DNA of 64,000 bases from CAZMRF01 sp964568735 (GTDB lineage: Bacteria > Acidobacteriota > Polarisedimenticolia > JACPZX01): assembly GCA_964568735.1 (NCBI GenBank), contig CAZMRF010000008.1, positions 1-64,000 of the forward strand, written 5' to 3'. This document shows positions 8,918-17,665 of the stretch, piece by piece (the stretch's first letter is position 1; every line of letters begins with the position of its first letter). The notes below the pieces were generated by a model. The model did no database searches, was not told the origin of the DNA, and saw only the letters and a list, made by a program, of their open reading frames with translations. Both the position numbers and the translations under genes were made by a program.

Positions 8918-10159
8918 TTGCAGCGAAGGGTCGTCGTTACCGGAATCGGCCTCGTCAGCCCTCTCGGCGTCGGAACCGAGGTGACGTGGGAAGGCCTCCT
9001 CTCGGGCCGGAGCGGCATCGGGCCGATCACGAAGTTCGACGCTTCCGAGTACGCGAGTCGCATCGCGGGAGAGGTCCGTGCCTTCGACGCCGCGCTGTTC
9101 GTGGCGAAGAAGGATCTCAAGAAGATGGACCTCTTCATTCAATATGCTCTCGCCGCCACCCAGTTCGCGCTCGACGACTCGGGGCTGAAGATCACCCCGG
9201 AGCACGCCGACAGGGTGGGCGTCTACATCGGGTCCGGCATCGGAGGGCTCCCCTCGATCGAGCGCCAGCACAAGGAGCTGCTCGAGTCGGGCCCGAGGCG
9301 CGTCTCTCCTTTCTTCATCGTGGGGCTGATCGTGAACCTCGCCGCCGGGCAGGTCTCGATCCGTCACGGCGCCCGCGGCCCGAACATGGCGAACTCGACG
9401 GCCTGTGCCACGGGGACGCACGCCGTGGGGGATTCCTTCCGCCTGATCGCGCGTGGCGATGCGGACGTCATGATCTGCGGCGGGACCGAGGGCGTGATCA
9501 CCCCACTCGCGGTCGGCGGTTTCTGCGCCATGAAGGCGCTCTCGACGAGGAACGATGATCCCGAGCGCGCATCGCGCCCCTTCGACGCCCTGCGCGACGG
9601 CTTCGTGATGGGGGAGGGTGCGGGCATCCTGATCCTGGAGGAGCTCGAGCAGGCCCGCGCCAGGGGCGCGAAGATCTATGCCGAGATGGCGGGATACGGA
9701 GTCTCCGCCGACGCCTACCACGTGGCCGCGCCTTCCGCCGACGGCGACGGCCCCTACCGCGTGATGGCGAACGCCGTCAGGGACGCGGGCATCCGCCCCT
9801 CGGATCTGAGCTACATCAACGCGCACGGAACTTCCACGCCGGACGGGGATCGGATCGAGACCCTTGCCATCCGGCGGCTCCTGGGCGAGGACGCGCGCAA
9901 GGTGGCCGTCTCCTCGACCAAGTCGATGACGGGGCACCTGCTCGGCGCCGCGGGCGGGCTCGAGAGCGGCATCACCGCCCTGGCCGTCCGCCACGACGTC
10001 GTGCCGCCCACCATCAACCTCACCCAGCCCGACCCGGAGTGCGATCTGGACTACGTGCCCGGGGAAGCGCGCAGAATGAAAGTCTCCTACGCCATGAACA
10101 ACTCGTTCGGGTTCGGGGGAACCAATGCGGCGCTCGTGATGAGCAAGTACGCGGAGTGA
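8918..10159 (+). CDS. fabF: 3-oxoacyl-ACP synthase II (FabF)
   Basis: Elongating condensing enzyme: condenses malonyl-ACP with acyl-ACP. The 413-residue protein has the complete triad Cys163 (TACATGTHA), His303 (NAHGTSTPDGD) and His340 (KSMTGHLLGAAG), at the numbers usual for FabF. It starts with TTG preceded by AGGAG. It closes the fab block and is followed closely by etfB. Confidence 0.96.
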   Translation: MQRRVVVTGIGLVSPLGVGTEVTWEGLLSGRSGIGPITKFDASEYASRIAGEVRAFDAALFVAKKDLKKMDLFIQYALAATQFALDDSGLKITPEHADRVGVYIGSGIGGLPSIERQHKELLESGPRRVSPFFIVGLIVNLAAGQVSIRHGARGPNMANSTACATGTHAVGDSFRLIARGDADVMICGGTEGVITPLAVGGFCAMKALSTRNDDPERASRPFDALRDGFVMGEGAGILILEELEQARARGAKIYAEMAGYGVSADAYHVAAPSADGDGPYRVMANAVRDAGIRPSDLSYINAHGTSTPDGDRIETLAIRRLLGEDARKVAVSSTKSMTGHLLGAAGGLESGITALAVRHDVVPPTINLTQPDPECDLDYVPGEARRMKVSYAMNNSFGFGGTNAALVMSKYAE

Positions 10160-10184
10160 GCCGCTCCGCTGTCGGAGGGAGTCC

Positions 10185-10970
10185 GTGAAGATTGCCGTCG
10201 TCGTCAAGCAGGTCCCCGACACCGAGGCGAAGCTCGCGATCGGCTCCGACGGGCGCAGCATCGACGAGGCCAACGTCACGTTCGTCGTCAATCCCTACGA
10301 CGAATTCGCTCTCGAGGAAGCCTTGCGCATCCGCGAGGCGCGCGGAGGAGGGGAGGTCACGATCGTCTGCCTGGGGCCGGCGCGGGCGTCGCAGGCGCTG
10401 CGGACATGCCTGGCGGTCGGCGCCGACAAGGCCATCCACGTGAAGGACGACCATGCCGATCGCCTCGACCCCCTCACCTCGGCCCGCATCCTCGCCGCGG
10501 TGATGAAGGAGCTCGCGCCCGACCTGATCCTGACCGGCAAGTATGCCGTGGGTACGGACAACCAGGCCACGGGTGTCATGCTCGCCGAGCTGCTCGGCAT
10601 CCCCCATGTAGCCGTCGTCACGAAGCTCGAGATCCGCGAGGGGAGCCTTCTCGCCGAGCGGCAGGTGGAAGGAGCGATCGAAGTTCATGAATCCAGCCTT
10701 CCCTGCCTGATCACGGCGCAGAAGGGGCTCAACGAGCCGCGCTACGCGAGCCTGAAGGGGATCATGGCGGCGAAGAAGAAGCCGATCGAGGAGAGGGCCG
10801 TCGCGTCGCTCGGCATCGAAGGGGCCGCCGCAGCTCCCCTGACCCGGTGGGAGAAGCTCGAGCTTCCCCCGGCGAAATCGGGAGGCAAGATCCTCCGCGG
10901 CGGCGACGACCCTGCCGGAGCCGCGCGCGAGCTCGTGAGGCTGTTGCGAGAGGAAGCCAGAGTCATCTGA
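10185..10970 (+). CDS. etfB: Electron transfer flavoprotein beta subunit
   Basis: AMP-binding subunit of ETF, the soluble electron carrier that takes electrons from acyl-CoA dehydrogenases. The 261-residue product starts KIAVVVKQVPDTEAK and has VGTDNQATGVMLAELL near residues 121-136, the adenine-binding region of the family. GTG start 26 nt after fabF; etfA follows in the same direction. Likely partners are the acyl-CoA dehydrogenases at 52776 and 53927. Confidence 0.95.
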   Translation: MKIAVVVKQVPDTEAKLAIGSDGRSIDEANVTFVVNPYDEFALEEALRIREARGGGEVTIVCLGPARASQALRTCLAVGADKAIHVKDDHADRLDPLTSARILAAVMKELAPDLILTGKYAVGTDNQATGVMLAELLGIPHVAVVTKLEIREGSLLAERQVEGAIEVHESSLPCLITAQKGLNEPRYASLKGIMAAKKKPIEERAVASLGIEGAAAAPLTRWEKLELPPAKSGGKILRGGDDPAGAARELVRLLREEARVI

Positions 10971-10996
10971 CACGAGGGGAGGGAGCAGGATCGACC

Positions 10997-11995
10997 ATGG
11001 GCGCCGCCGTACTCGTCTTCGCCGAACAGAGGGAGGGGAGGCTCAAGAAGGTCGCCTCCGAGGTCGTCTCCGAAGGGCGCAGGATCGCCGATGCGACGGG
11101 AAGGGCGCTCGCCGCGGTGATCGTCGGCGACGGGGCCGATGCCCTCGCGCAGGAGCTCAAGCCCTTCGGCCCCGATCTCGTCTTGACGGCCTCGGATCCC
11201 CGGTTGGCGCGGTACTCGCCGCTGGCCTATACCCGTGCCCTCGAAGCCGCCGTTGCCGAGAGCCATGCGGACGTGGTCCTGGCCCCCGCCACCGCCATGG
11301 GGCGGGACCTCGCGGCGCGCCTCGCCGCGCGAATCGGGGGCGGGCTCGCCTCCGACTGTGTCGAGGTCAGGGCCGCACAGGGCGGCGCGCTGAACGCCGT
11401 CCGCCCCGTCTACTCCGGGAAGGCGATGGCCACCGCCTCGTTCAGCGCAGGAGCCCCGGCGGTCCTCACTCTCAGGGCGAACGTCTTCCCGGCGCGGGCT
11501 TCCGCCGCACCGGGGCCGTGCGAGGTACGGCGCCTGAATCCCGCGTTCCGTGACGGGGACGACGCCGTCAAGGTGACGGCTCTGCGCCTCCCCGAGACCG
11601 TGGAGCAGGATGTCGCCGAGGCCGACATCGTGGTCTCGGGCGGAAGGGCCATGCAGGGTCCGGAGAACTTCCACCTCATCAGATCCCTTGCCGAGGCCCT
11701 CGGCGGCGCTGTCGGAGCCTCGCGCGCCGCGGTGGATGCGGGCTGGATCGAGCACCGCTACCAGGTGGGACAGACGGGGAAGGTCGTCTCCCCGAAGCTC
11801 TACATCGCCTGCGGCATCTCGGGCGCCATCCAGCACCTGGCGGGCATGTCATCCTCGAAGGTGATCGTGGCCATCAACAAGGATGCCGACGCTCCGATCT
11901 TCAAGATCGCCGACTATGGAGTGGTCGGCGATCTCTACGCGATCATCCCGGCGCTGGTCGAGGAGATCAGGAAGCTGAACGAAGGGGACAGGTAG
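10997..11995 (+). CDS. etfA: Electron transfer flavoprotein alpha subunit
   Basis: FAD-binding subunit of ETF, 332 residues. The C-terminal FAD domain is intact: VVSGGRAMQGPENF, then GQTGKVVSPKLYIACGISGA and the INKDADAPIFKIADYGVVGD signature. The true start is ATG 10997 (MGAAVLVFAEQREG) behind a GGGAGCAGG; the longer in-frame ORF runs back into etfB. It ends 12 nt before the convergent stop of the next gene. Confidence 0.95.
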   Translation: MGAAVLVFAEQREGRLKKVASEVVSEGRRIADATGRALAAVIVGDGADALAQELKPFGPDLVLTASDPRLARYSPLAYTRALEAAVAESHADVVLAPATAMGRDLAARLAARIGGGLASDCVEVRAAQGGALNAVRPVYSGKAMATASFSAGAPAVLTLRANVFPARASAAPGPCEVRRLNPAFRDGDDAVKVTALRLPETVEQDVAEADIVVSGGRAMQGPENFHLIRSLAEALGGAVGASRAAVDAGWIEHRYQVGQTGKVVSPKLYIACGISGAIQHLAGMSSSKVIVAINKDADAPIFKIADYGVVGDLYAIIPALVEEIRKLNEGDR

Positions 11996-12007
11996 AAGCT
12001 GCCCGGA

Positions 12008-13078
12008 TCAGACTTCCTGGAAGAGGTAGTGCTTGAGGCACTGCAGCCGTGCCTCCCAGTCCTCAGGGTGGATGAACCACAGCGCCGCCGCCACGGAAGA
12101 CACGAGCGGGTTCCCGTCCTGGGGCGTAAAGCAGAATCCGACCACCTCATGGTCGTCCTTGACCGCGAGGGTGTCGACCGCGACCACCGTCTGGCTGAGA
12201 ATCCTCCCGTAGTGACCGTAGTCGCGCCCGAACGAGAAGATCGAGTTCGCCGATCTCTTGTGAGTGACAGCCACCCGATCGTTCTCCTCGAAGCGCCGGA
12301 TGACCTCCTCACGGGTGATCGGGCGAGCCAGCCGGATGCTGAACCAGATGCAATGCATGTACTGCGAATTGATCTTGAGGGCCGAGGAGTAGAGGTCCTT
12401 GAGCTCGTATCCCAGCGTGTTGAAGAGGTACCACGCATCCCGGGCATGGTGGGTGCCGAACCTGGGGTCCTCGTGCTTCCCGACCTGGGGTGAGGGAGCG
12501 AACGAGCCGTCCTGGGAGATGTCGTTGGCGCGCCGGATGCAGAGGAAGCGCCCTCCGACGAGGTTCTCGGGGCCGCCTCCCGCGAGCGCGATGTTGTCGA
12601 TCAGCACCGAGAGGTTGTGGGTGTTGCACGAGACGACCTGGAGGAACCTGTCCTCGCCGCGCACGAGCGCCAGGTCGTTGATCCCCCGGGCGTAGGGCTT
12701 CCCGAATCCGAACTCGGACCCCTGCGCGATGAACCCGAGGGTAGTTTTCAAGTATTTTTCGTAGATCTTCGACTTGTTCTCGCTGCCCACGGGAGTGCAG
12801 TCGATGACGACGCTGGCCTGCTCGAGAGCCTCCTCCGATTCGTAGGTCGGGTGGATGCCGATGGCTTCGAAGCCGGCTCGCGCGTCGGCGTCGACCGCGA
12901 GCTTGGCCCCCCAGTGCTGGAGCTCCCAGACCTTCGAGCGATCTGTTTTCAGCGGCGTGCGCTTGTGAAAGGTGACTTCGTCGAGGCCGAACTCCTGGAT
13001 CTTGTCGGTCAGGAGGCCGATCAGGGGCTCCCCGATCGTGCCGGTGCCCACGACATGAACGACGCGCTTTCCAGCCAT
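12008..13078 (-). CDS. Type II (archaeal-type) glyceraldehyde-3-phosphate dehydrogenase-like oxidoreductase
   Basis: A 356-residue protein with an N-terminal Rossmann motif GTGTIG (residues 11-16), a DCTPVGSENKS segment and the putative catalytic Cys151 in SCNTHNLS. This order matches type II GAPDH of archaea (DATPxGxGxxNK, SCNTT), which is unrelated in sequence to the usual bacterial GapA. The Thr after CNT is His here and the rest is divergent, so the substrate may not be glyceraldehyde-3-phosphate. The gene stands alone, transcribed against etfA and away from hprK. The family call is by motif recognition only; another NAD(P)-dependent aldehyde dehydrogenase-type enzyme remains possible. 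Confidence 0.65.
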   Translation of the reverse strand: MAGKRVVHVVGTGTIGEPLIGLLTDKIQEFGLDEVTFHKRTPLKTDRSKVWELQHWGAKLAVDADARAGFEAIGIHPTYESEEALEQASVVIDCTPVGSENKSKIYEKYLKTTLGFIAQGSEFGFGKPYARGINDLALVRGEDRFLQVVSCNTHNLSVLIDNIALAGGGPENLVGGRFLCIRRANDISQDGSFAPSPQVGKHEDPRFGTHHARDAWYLFNTLGYELKDLYSSALKINSQYMHCIWFSIRLARPITREEVIRRFEENDRVAVTHKRSANSIFSFGRDYGHYGRILSQTVVAVDTLAVKDDHEVVGFCFTPQDGNPLVSSVAAALWFIHPEDWEARLQCLKHYLFQEV

Positions 13079-13194
13079 GAGTCCCCTCGGAAGGGCTGTC
13101 CCGGAAGGTGCAGAGCAGGAATGGAAGACTTGGTAGGATGTCGCGAATCTACCGTCCTGGGCGGGCTGCTGTCAACGGATTCGAGATCTTCGCC

Positions 13195-13224
13195 TTGACA
13201 CCCCGTTCGGATCGCCCCTAAACT
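13195..13224 (+). promoter_or_regulatory. Sigma-70-type promoter of the hprK-PTS cluster
   Basis: TTGACA (13195-13200) and TAAACT (13219-13224) with an 18-nt spacer. The expected transcript start near 13231 leaves only a very short leader before the GTG at 13239, which bears on the choice of the hprK start codon. Confidence 0.65.
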
Positions 13225-13238
13225 CCGTCCACCGCTGA

Positions 13239-14264
13239 GTGCGGGTCGGCGCAGTGCGCCTCGAGGAGAGAGCAGCCCTGGACAAGGAGCTGGAACGGCG
13301 GGCCATCCACCCCACCATCCGGGTCCGCGACCTCCTCACAGGACAAGCCGCCCGGCTGGCCTTCCGCATCCTCGCGGGCGAGGCGGGGATCGATCGGGAA
13401 ATTAACGTCCCGAGGATCCAGAAGCCGGGTCTGGCCCTCGCGGGATTCATCGAGTACATCCATCCCGGGCGGGTCCAGATCCTCGGGCGGAGCGAGATCA
13501 CCTTCCTCAACGATCTCGACCCCGAGCGCCGGCGGGCCATCCTCTCCGAGTTCGCTGCCTGCGGCGTCACCTGTCTCGTGATCACCAAGGGGCTGGAAGC
13601 GCCTCCGGAGCTCATCGACGCGGCGGAGCTTCACGCGATCCCCCTGCTCCAGACCGCCGAGATGTCCTCGTTCACGATCGATACGCTGACCCTCTTCCTC
13701 GAGGAGCGCCTCGCCCCCCGTCTCACGCTCCACGGGGTCCTCCTCGATCTCTACGGGGTCGGCGTGCTCCTGCTCGGCGAGAGCGGCGTGGGCAAGAGCG
13801 AGTGCGCGCTCGACCTGGTCGTGCGAGGCCATCGGCTCGTCGCGGACGACGTCGTCGAGTTCCGCCGCCGCAGCGGGCTGCTCAACGGAGACGGGCCCGA
13901 GCTGACGCGGTACCACATGGAGGTCCGCGGCCTCGGGATCATCAACATCAAGCACCTCTTCGGCGTCACCGCCGTCAGGGAGAAGAAGGACCTCGATCTC
14001 ATCATCCGCCTCGTCCACTGGCAGGAGGGGATGCCGTACGAGCGCCTCGGCCTGGACGAGAACACCTTCGAGATCCTCGGCGTCAAGATCCCCTTCCTCG
14101 AGATGCCGGTGGCGCCCGGGCGCTACCTCTCGGTCCTCATCGAGGTCGCCGCGAGAACGCATCTGCTCAGGAAGCAGGGGTACCCCCCTTCGCAGGACCT
14201 GGTGGAGCGGCTCGATCGGGAGCTCGCGAAGAAGCGCGCGCCCGAGGGCTCCGACCGGGCATGA
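13239..14264 (+). CDS. hprK: HPr kinase/phosphorylase
   Basis: Phosphorylates and dephosphorylates Ser46 of HPr (encoded at 15618) in response to metabolic state. The 341-residue ORF has the N-terminal domain (PGLALAGFIEYIHPGRVQIL), Walker A GESGVGKS near residues 180-187, HRLVADDVVE, and the HprK signature EVRGLGIINIKHLFG. The start is uncertain: GTG 13239, GTG 13254 and a CTG near 13278 behind GAGGAGAG are possible; family alignment begins near IRVRDLL, so the first 20 or so residues may not be real. The stop overlaps the rapZ ATG. Confidence 0.94.
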   Translation: MRVGAVRLEERAALDKELERRAIHPTIRVRDLLTGQAARLAFRILAGEAGIDREINVPRIQKPGLALAGFIEYIHPGRVQILGRSEITFLNDLDPERRRAILSEFAACGVTCLVITKGLEAPPELIDAAELHAIPLLQTAEMSSFTIDTLTLFLEERLAPRLTLHGVLLDLYGVGVLLLGESGVGKSECALDLVVRGHRLVADDVVEFRRRSGLLNGDGPELTRYHMEVRGLGIINIKHLFGVTAVREKKDLDLIIRLVHWQEGMPYERLGLDENTFEILGVKIPFLEMPVAPGRYLSVLIEVAARTHLLRKQGYPPSQDLVERLDRELAKKRAPEGSDRA

Positions 14265-15139
14265 CGTCGGAGAAGGAGTCGACCCGCTACGTCATCATCA
14301 CGGGACTGTCAGGCGCGGGAAAGAGCTTCGCGGCGAACTGCTTCGAGGACATGGGCTACTACTGCGTCGACAACCTTCCGATCCAGCTCATCCCGGTCCT
14401 TTCCGATCTGATCTCGCGATCCACCACGCGGCCTTCACGGGTCGCGCTGGTCGTCGACATCCGCGAAGGCTCGTTCCTGAAGGACCTCGCGGAGACTGTC
14501 GCAAAACTCCGGGCTGATGGACGCGACCTGAGCATCGTCTTCCTGGAGTCTTCCGAGAACGTGCTGCTCAGGAGGTTCAGCGAAACGAGGCGGCCTCATC
14601 CGCTCTCGCGGGACGGGCCCGTCGAAGAGGGGATCCGCAGGGAAAAGGAGATCCTCCGGCCCATCCGGGAGCAGGCGGATCGCATCATCGACACGAGCCC
14701 CTTCAACGTCCACGAGCTGCGCGAATACCTCTTCGAGACCTTCTCCGAATCGAGCCGCCGGGACTCGCTCTTCGTCTCGGTTGTTTCTTTTGGCTACAAG
14801 TACGGCATTCCCCTCGAGTCCGACATGATCTTCGACGTCCGGTTCCTGCCGAACCCCAACTTCGAGAAGGGGTTGAGGCGCCGATCCGGGCTGGACAAGG
14901 AGGTGGAGGCGTGGCTGTCCGGGAAGGAGGACTACCAGTCCTACTACTCGAAGGTCTCGTCGCTCCTCGAGTTCCTCATGCCCAGGTTCGTGAAGGAAGG
15001 AAAATCCTACGTCACGGTAGCGGTCGGCTGCACGGGCGGCAGGCACCGCTCGGTCCTGATAGCCCGGAAGCTCGGAGAAGAACTCGCGCGCGCGGGCTAT
15101 CATGTGCGGACGGTCCACAGGGACTTGTCCAGGGGGTAG
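14261..15139 (+). CDS. rapZ: RNase adapter protein RapZ / nucleotide-binding YvcJ family
   Basis: A 292-residue P-loop protein. In E. coli RapZ binds GlmZ RNA and controls glucosamine-6-phosphate synthase; other roles are proposed elsewhere. Walker A GLSGAGKS is at residues 15-22, followed by EDMGYYCVDNLP, and the C-terminal domain has VAVGCTGGRHRSV. Its ATG overlaps the hprK stop by 4 nt. Adjacency to HprK and PTS genes is common in many phyla and suggests a link between cell-wall amino-sugar supply and phosphotransfer. Confidence 0.94.
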   Translation: MTSEKESTRYVIITGLSGAGKSFAANCFEDMGYYCVDNLPIQLIPVLSDLISRSTTRPSRVALVVDIREGSFLKDLAETVAKLRADGRDLSIVFLESSENVLLRRFSETRRPHPLSRDGPVEEGIRREKEILRPIREQADRIIDTSPFNVHELREYLFETFSESSRRDSLFVSVVSFGYKYGIPLESDMIFDVRFLPNPNFEKGLRRRSGLDKEVEAWLSGKEDYQSYYSKVSSLLEFLMPRFVKEGKSYVTVAVGCTGGRHRSVLIARKLGEELARAGYHVRTVHRDLSRG

Positions 15140-15147
15140 AGCGCACT

Positions 15148-15594
15148 TTGATCGGAGCGCTGGTGGTGACACATGGAGATCTGGCCCGCGAGCTCGTGGG
15201 CGCAGCCGGCCGGATCCTCGGGAAGATCGAGCGTCTGGAGGCGGTGCCGATCGGTTGGGACGAGGACGTCGACTCCGCCCGAAGGATGATTCTCGACGCG
15301 GTGGCCCGCGTCTCGGGGCCGGACGGCGTGCTGATCCTCACGGACATGTTCGGAGGCACTCCGGCGAACCTGAGCCTGTCTTTTCTGCAGCGCGGGAAGG
15401 TGGAGATCGTGACCGGAGTGAATCTGCCGATGCTGATCCGGCTCTGCAAGATGAGGATGGAGCCGCGAACGCTTCAAGAAATTGCGCACGGCGTCTGGGC
15501 CGGCGGCCGCGATCACATCCGCGTGGCGACGGAGGCCCTGAGCCCGCCCGAGCCGAGCGCCACGGTGCCCGAGCCCGGCGGGAAGAAGAGCTGA
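15148..15594 (+). CDS. PTS EIIA component, mannose (Man) family
   Basis: A 148-residue phosphocarrier domain of the mannose-class EIIA fold. The phosphorylated His9 is in VVTHGDLA, and LTDMFGGTPAN near residues 68-78 is the second family signature. TTG start 9 nt after rapZ. No EIIB, EIIC or EIID gene is nearby, so it probably acts as a regulatory phosphate acceptor from HPr rather than in sugar uptake. The target cannot be told from sequence. Confidence 0.88.
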   Translation: MIGALVVTHGDLARELVGAAGRILGKIERLEAVPIGWDEDVDSARRMILDAVARVSGPDGVLILTDMFGGTPANLSLSFLQRGKVEIVTGVNLPMLIRLCKMRMEPRTLQEIAHGVWAGGRDHIRVATEALSPPEPSATVPEPGGKKS

Positions 15595-15617
15595 CGGGAG
15601 CACCCCGGGACGGGGCC

Positions 15618-15887
15618 ATGATCGAGAAGCAGATGACCATCAGCAACCGCCTGGGGCTCCACGCCCGCGCCGCGGCGAAGTTCGTTCAGCTCGCGGGGCG
15701 GTTCCGGGCCAGCATCACGCTGTCGAAGGACGGGCAGATGGTCGATGGAAAGTCCATCCTGGGAATCCTGACTCTCGCCGCCGCGCAGGGAACGAACCTC
15801 GCGCTGCGCGCGGATGGCGAGGACGAGTCCGAGGCGGTGGCGGCGCTGGTCGAGCTGATCGATGGCAAGTTCGGTGAGGGGCAGTGA
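15618..15887 (+). CDS. ptsH: Phosphocarrier protein HPr
   Basis: An 89-residue HPr with both regulatory sites at canonical positions: His15 (RLGLHARAA), phosphorylated by EI, and Ser46 (VDGKSILGIL), the HprK target. It is coupled to ptsI by a GTGA overlap. I chose ATG 15618; the longer in-frame ORF enters the EIIA gene. Confidence 0.95.
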   Translation: MIEKQMTISNRLGLHARAAAKFVQLAGRFRASITLSKDGQMVDGKSILGILTLAAAQGTNLALRADGEDESEAVAALVELIDGKFGEGQ

Positions 15888-17662
15888 GCGATCGCCTCTA
15901 CTTCTCCGGGATAGGAGCCAGCCCCGGCATCGCAGTGGGCAAGGCCGTCGTCCTGGAAGCGGCCCGCCCCGCCGTCTTCAGGGTGCCGATCCGCCGTGAG
16001 GAGGTGGACCAGGAGGTCGAGCGCTTCAGCGCGGCACGGTCGGAGACCCGGAGGCAGCTCGAGAGCCTCCGCGAGAGGTTCGAGGAGGAGCACCGCGAGA
16101 CGGCCGGCGGCATCTTCGAGGCGCAGCTCCTGATGCTCGAGGATTCGGGGCTGATCAAGGGCACCGAGGAGGCCATCCGCACGGAATGCATCAACGCCGA
16201 GTGGGCCCTGAGGATGAGCACCTACAAGCTCACCGAGTCGTTCGCCGACCTCGAGGATCGCGAGAAGTGGGTGGACAACATCGAGGACGTCCACGACAGG
16301 CTGCAGAAAGTCCTGCTCGGAAGATCGGATCACCACGATCTCTCGGAGTTCACCGAGGACGTCATCATCGTCTCACCGCGCCTCTCCCCGTCGGAGACGG
16401 CGTTACTGAAGACGCGCCGTGTCATCGGCTTCGCCACGGACAAGGGCGGCCGCACCTCGCACACGGCGATCATCGCGAAGGCCCTCGCCATCCCGGCCGT
16501 CGTCGGGCTCCACGCCCTGAGCCGCAAGATCCGCTCCGGCGACATCACGATCGTCGACGGATCGAAGGGGGAGGTCATCGTCTCGCCGGCCCCCGCCGAG
16601 CAGGCGGCCTACGTGAAGCTGCGAACGGACTACCTCGAGGGCGAGGAGAAGCGGCTCAGGCAGTCGAGGGAGGCGCCCGCGAGGACGGAGTGCGGTTGCG
16701 AGATCCTGCTTCAGGCCAACATCGAGCTGCCGGAGCAGATGGAGGTGGCGCTTCGTCACGGCGCGCAGGGCGTCGGACTCTACCGCTCCGAGTTCCTCTT
16801 CCTCAACCGCTCGCCGGCGCTGCCCACCGAGGAGGAGCACTACCAGGTCTACCGCGAGCTCGCCGAGAAGTCGTCACCCTACCCTGCGACGATCCGCACG
16901 CTGGACCTGGGGGGAGAGAAGTACTTCCACGAAGTCCTCGACAAGGACGAGAACAATCCCGTCCTCGGGATGCGGGCCATCCGGTTCTGCCTCGCCCGCA
17001 AGGACATCTTCAGAACTCAGCTCCGGGGGGTGCTGCGCGCGAGCCGTCACGGCGACATCCGGGTGATGTTCCCCCTGATCTCCGGGGTCGAGGAGCTTCG
17101 CGCTGCGCGGGGCGTCCTCGACGAGGCCCGCGAGGAGCTCAAGCGGAGGGGCGAGTCCTACGACCCTGACATGAAAGTCGGAATCATGGTCGAGGTCCCC
17201 TCGGCCGCCACGGTCGCCGACCTGCTCGCGCGGGAGGCCGATTTCTTCAGCATCGGAACGAACGACCTGATCCAGTACACGCTCGCCATCGACCGGAGCA
17301 ACGAGTCGGTCTCCTACCTCTACCGCCCGCTTCACCCTGCGATCCTGAGATCTCTCAGGTTCATCATCTCCGCTGCGAACGACCGGGGCATCCCGGTGGG
17401 CATGTGCGGGGAAATGGCGGCCGATCCGCTGGCGGTCCCCATCCTTCTCGGAATGGGGCTTCGCCAGCTCTCGATGGACGCCATCTCGGTCCCGCTGGTG
17501 AAGGCCGCGGTCAGGAGCCTCAGGCTCGCCGACACGGCCCTCATGGTCTCCGACATCCTGAAGCTTGCGACCGCGAGCGAGGTGGAGGAGTATGTGGCCT
17601 CGAGGATCGAGCCCAGGCTCCGGACCGCCGTGGCCGCGGCGGGCGGCATGGGAGGGGCCTGA
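15884..17662 (+). CDS. ptsI: Phosphoenolpyruvate-protein phosphotransferase (Enzyme I)
   Basis: Transfers phosphate from PEP to HPr. The 592-residue length is normal for EI. The phospho-accepting His193 is in GRTSHTAIIAKAL; the PEP-binding TIM barrel has RTLDLGGEKY, FFSIGTNDLIQYT and the catalytic Cys508 in MCGEMAADP. The N-terminal HPr-binding helical domain is complete. The GTG start overlaps the ptsH stop. With HprK, EIIA and HPr it completes a phosphorelay but no permease is present. Confidence 0.96.
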   Translation: MSDRLYFSGIGASPGIAVGKAVVLEAARPAVFRVPIRREEVDQEVERFSAARSETRRQLESLRERFEEEHRETAGGIFEAQLLMLEDSGLIKGTEEAIRTECINAEWALRMSTYKLTESFADLEDREKWVDNIEDVHDRLQKVLLGRSDHHDLSEFTEDVIIVSPRLSPSETALLKTRRVIGFATDKGGRTSHTAIIAKALAIPAVVGLHALSRKIRSGDITIVDGSKGEVIVSPAPAEQAAYVKLRTDYLEGEEKRLRQSREAPARTECGCEILLQANIELPEQMEVALRHGAQGVGLYRSEFLFLNRSPALPTEEEHYQVYRELAEKSSPYPATIRTLDLGGEKYFHEVLDKDENNPVLGMRAIRFCLARKDIFRTQLRGVLRASRHGDIRVMFPLISGVEELRAARGVLDEAREELKRRGESYDPDMKVGIMVEVPSAATVADLLAREADFFSIGTNDLIQYTLAIDRSNESVSYLYRPLHPAILRSLRFIISAANDRGIPVGMCGEMAADPLAVPILLGMGLRQLSMDAISVPLVKAAVRSLRLADTALMVSDILKLATASEVEEYVASRIEPRLRTAVAAAGGMGGA

Positions 17663-17665
17663 GGC

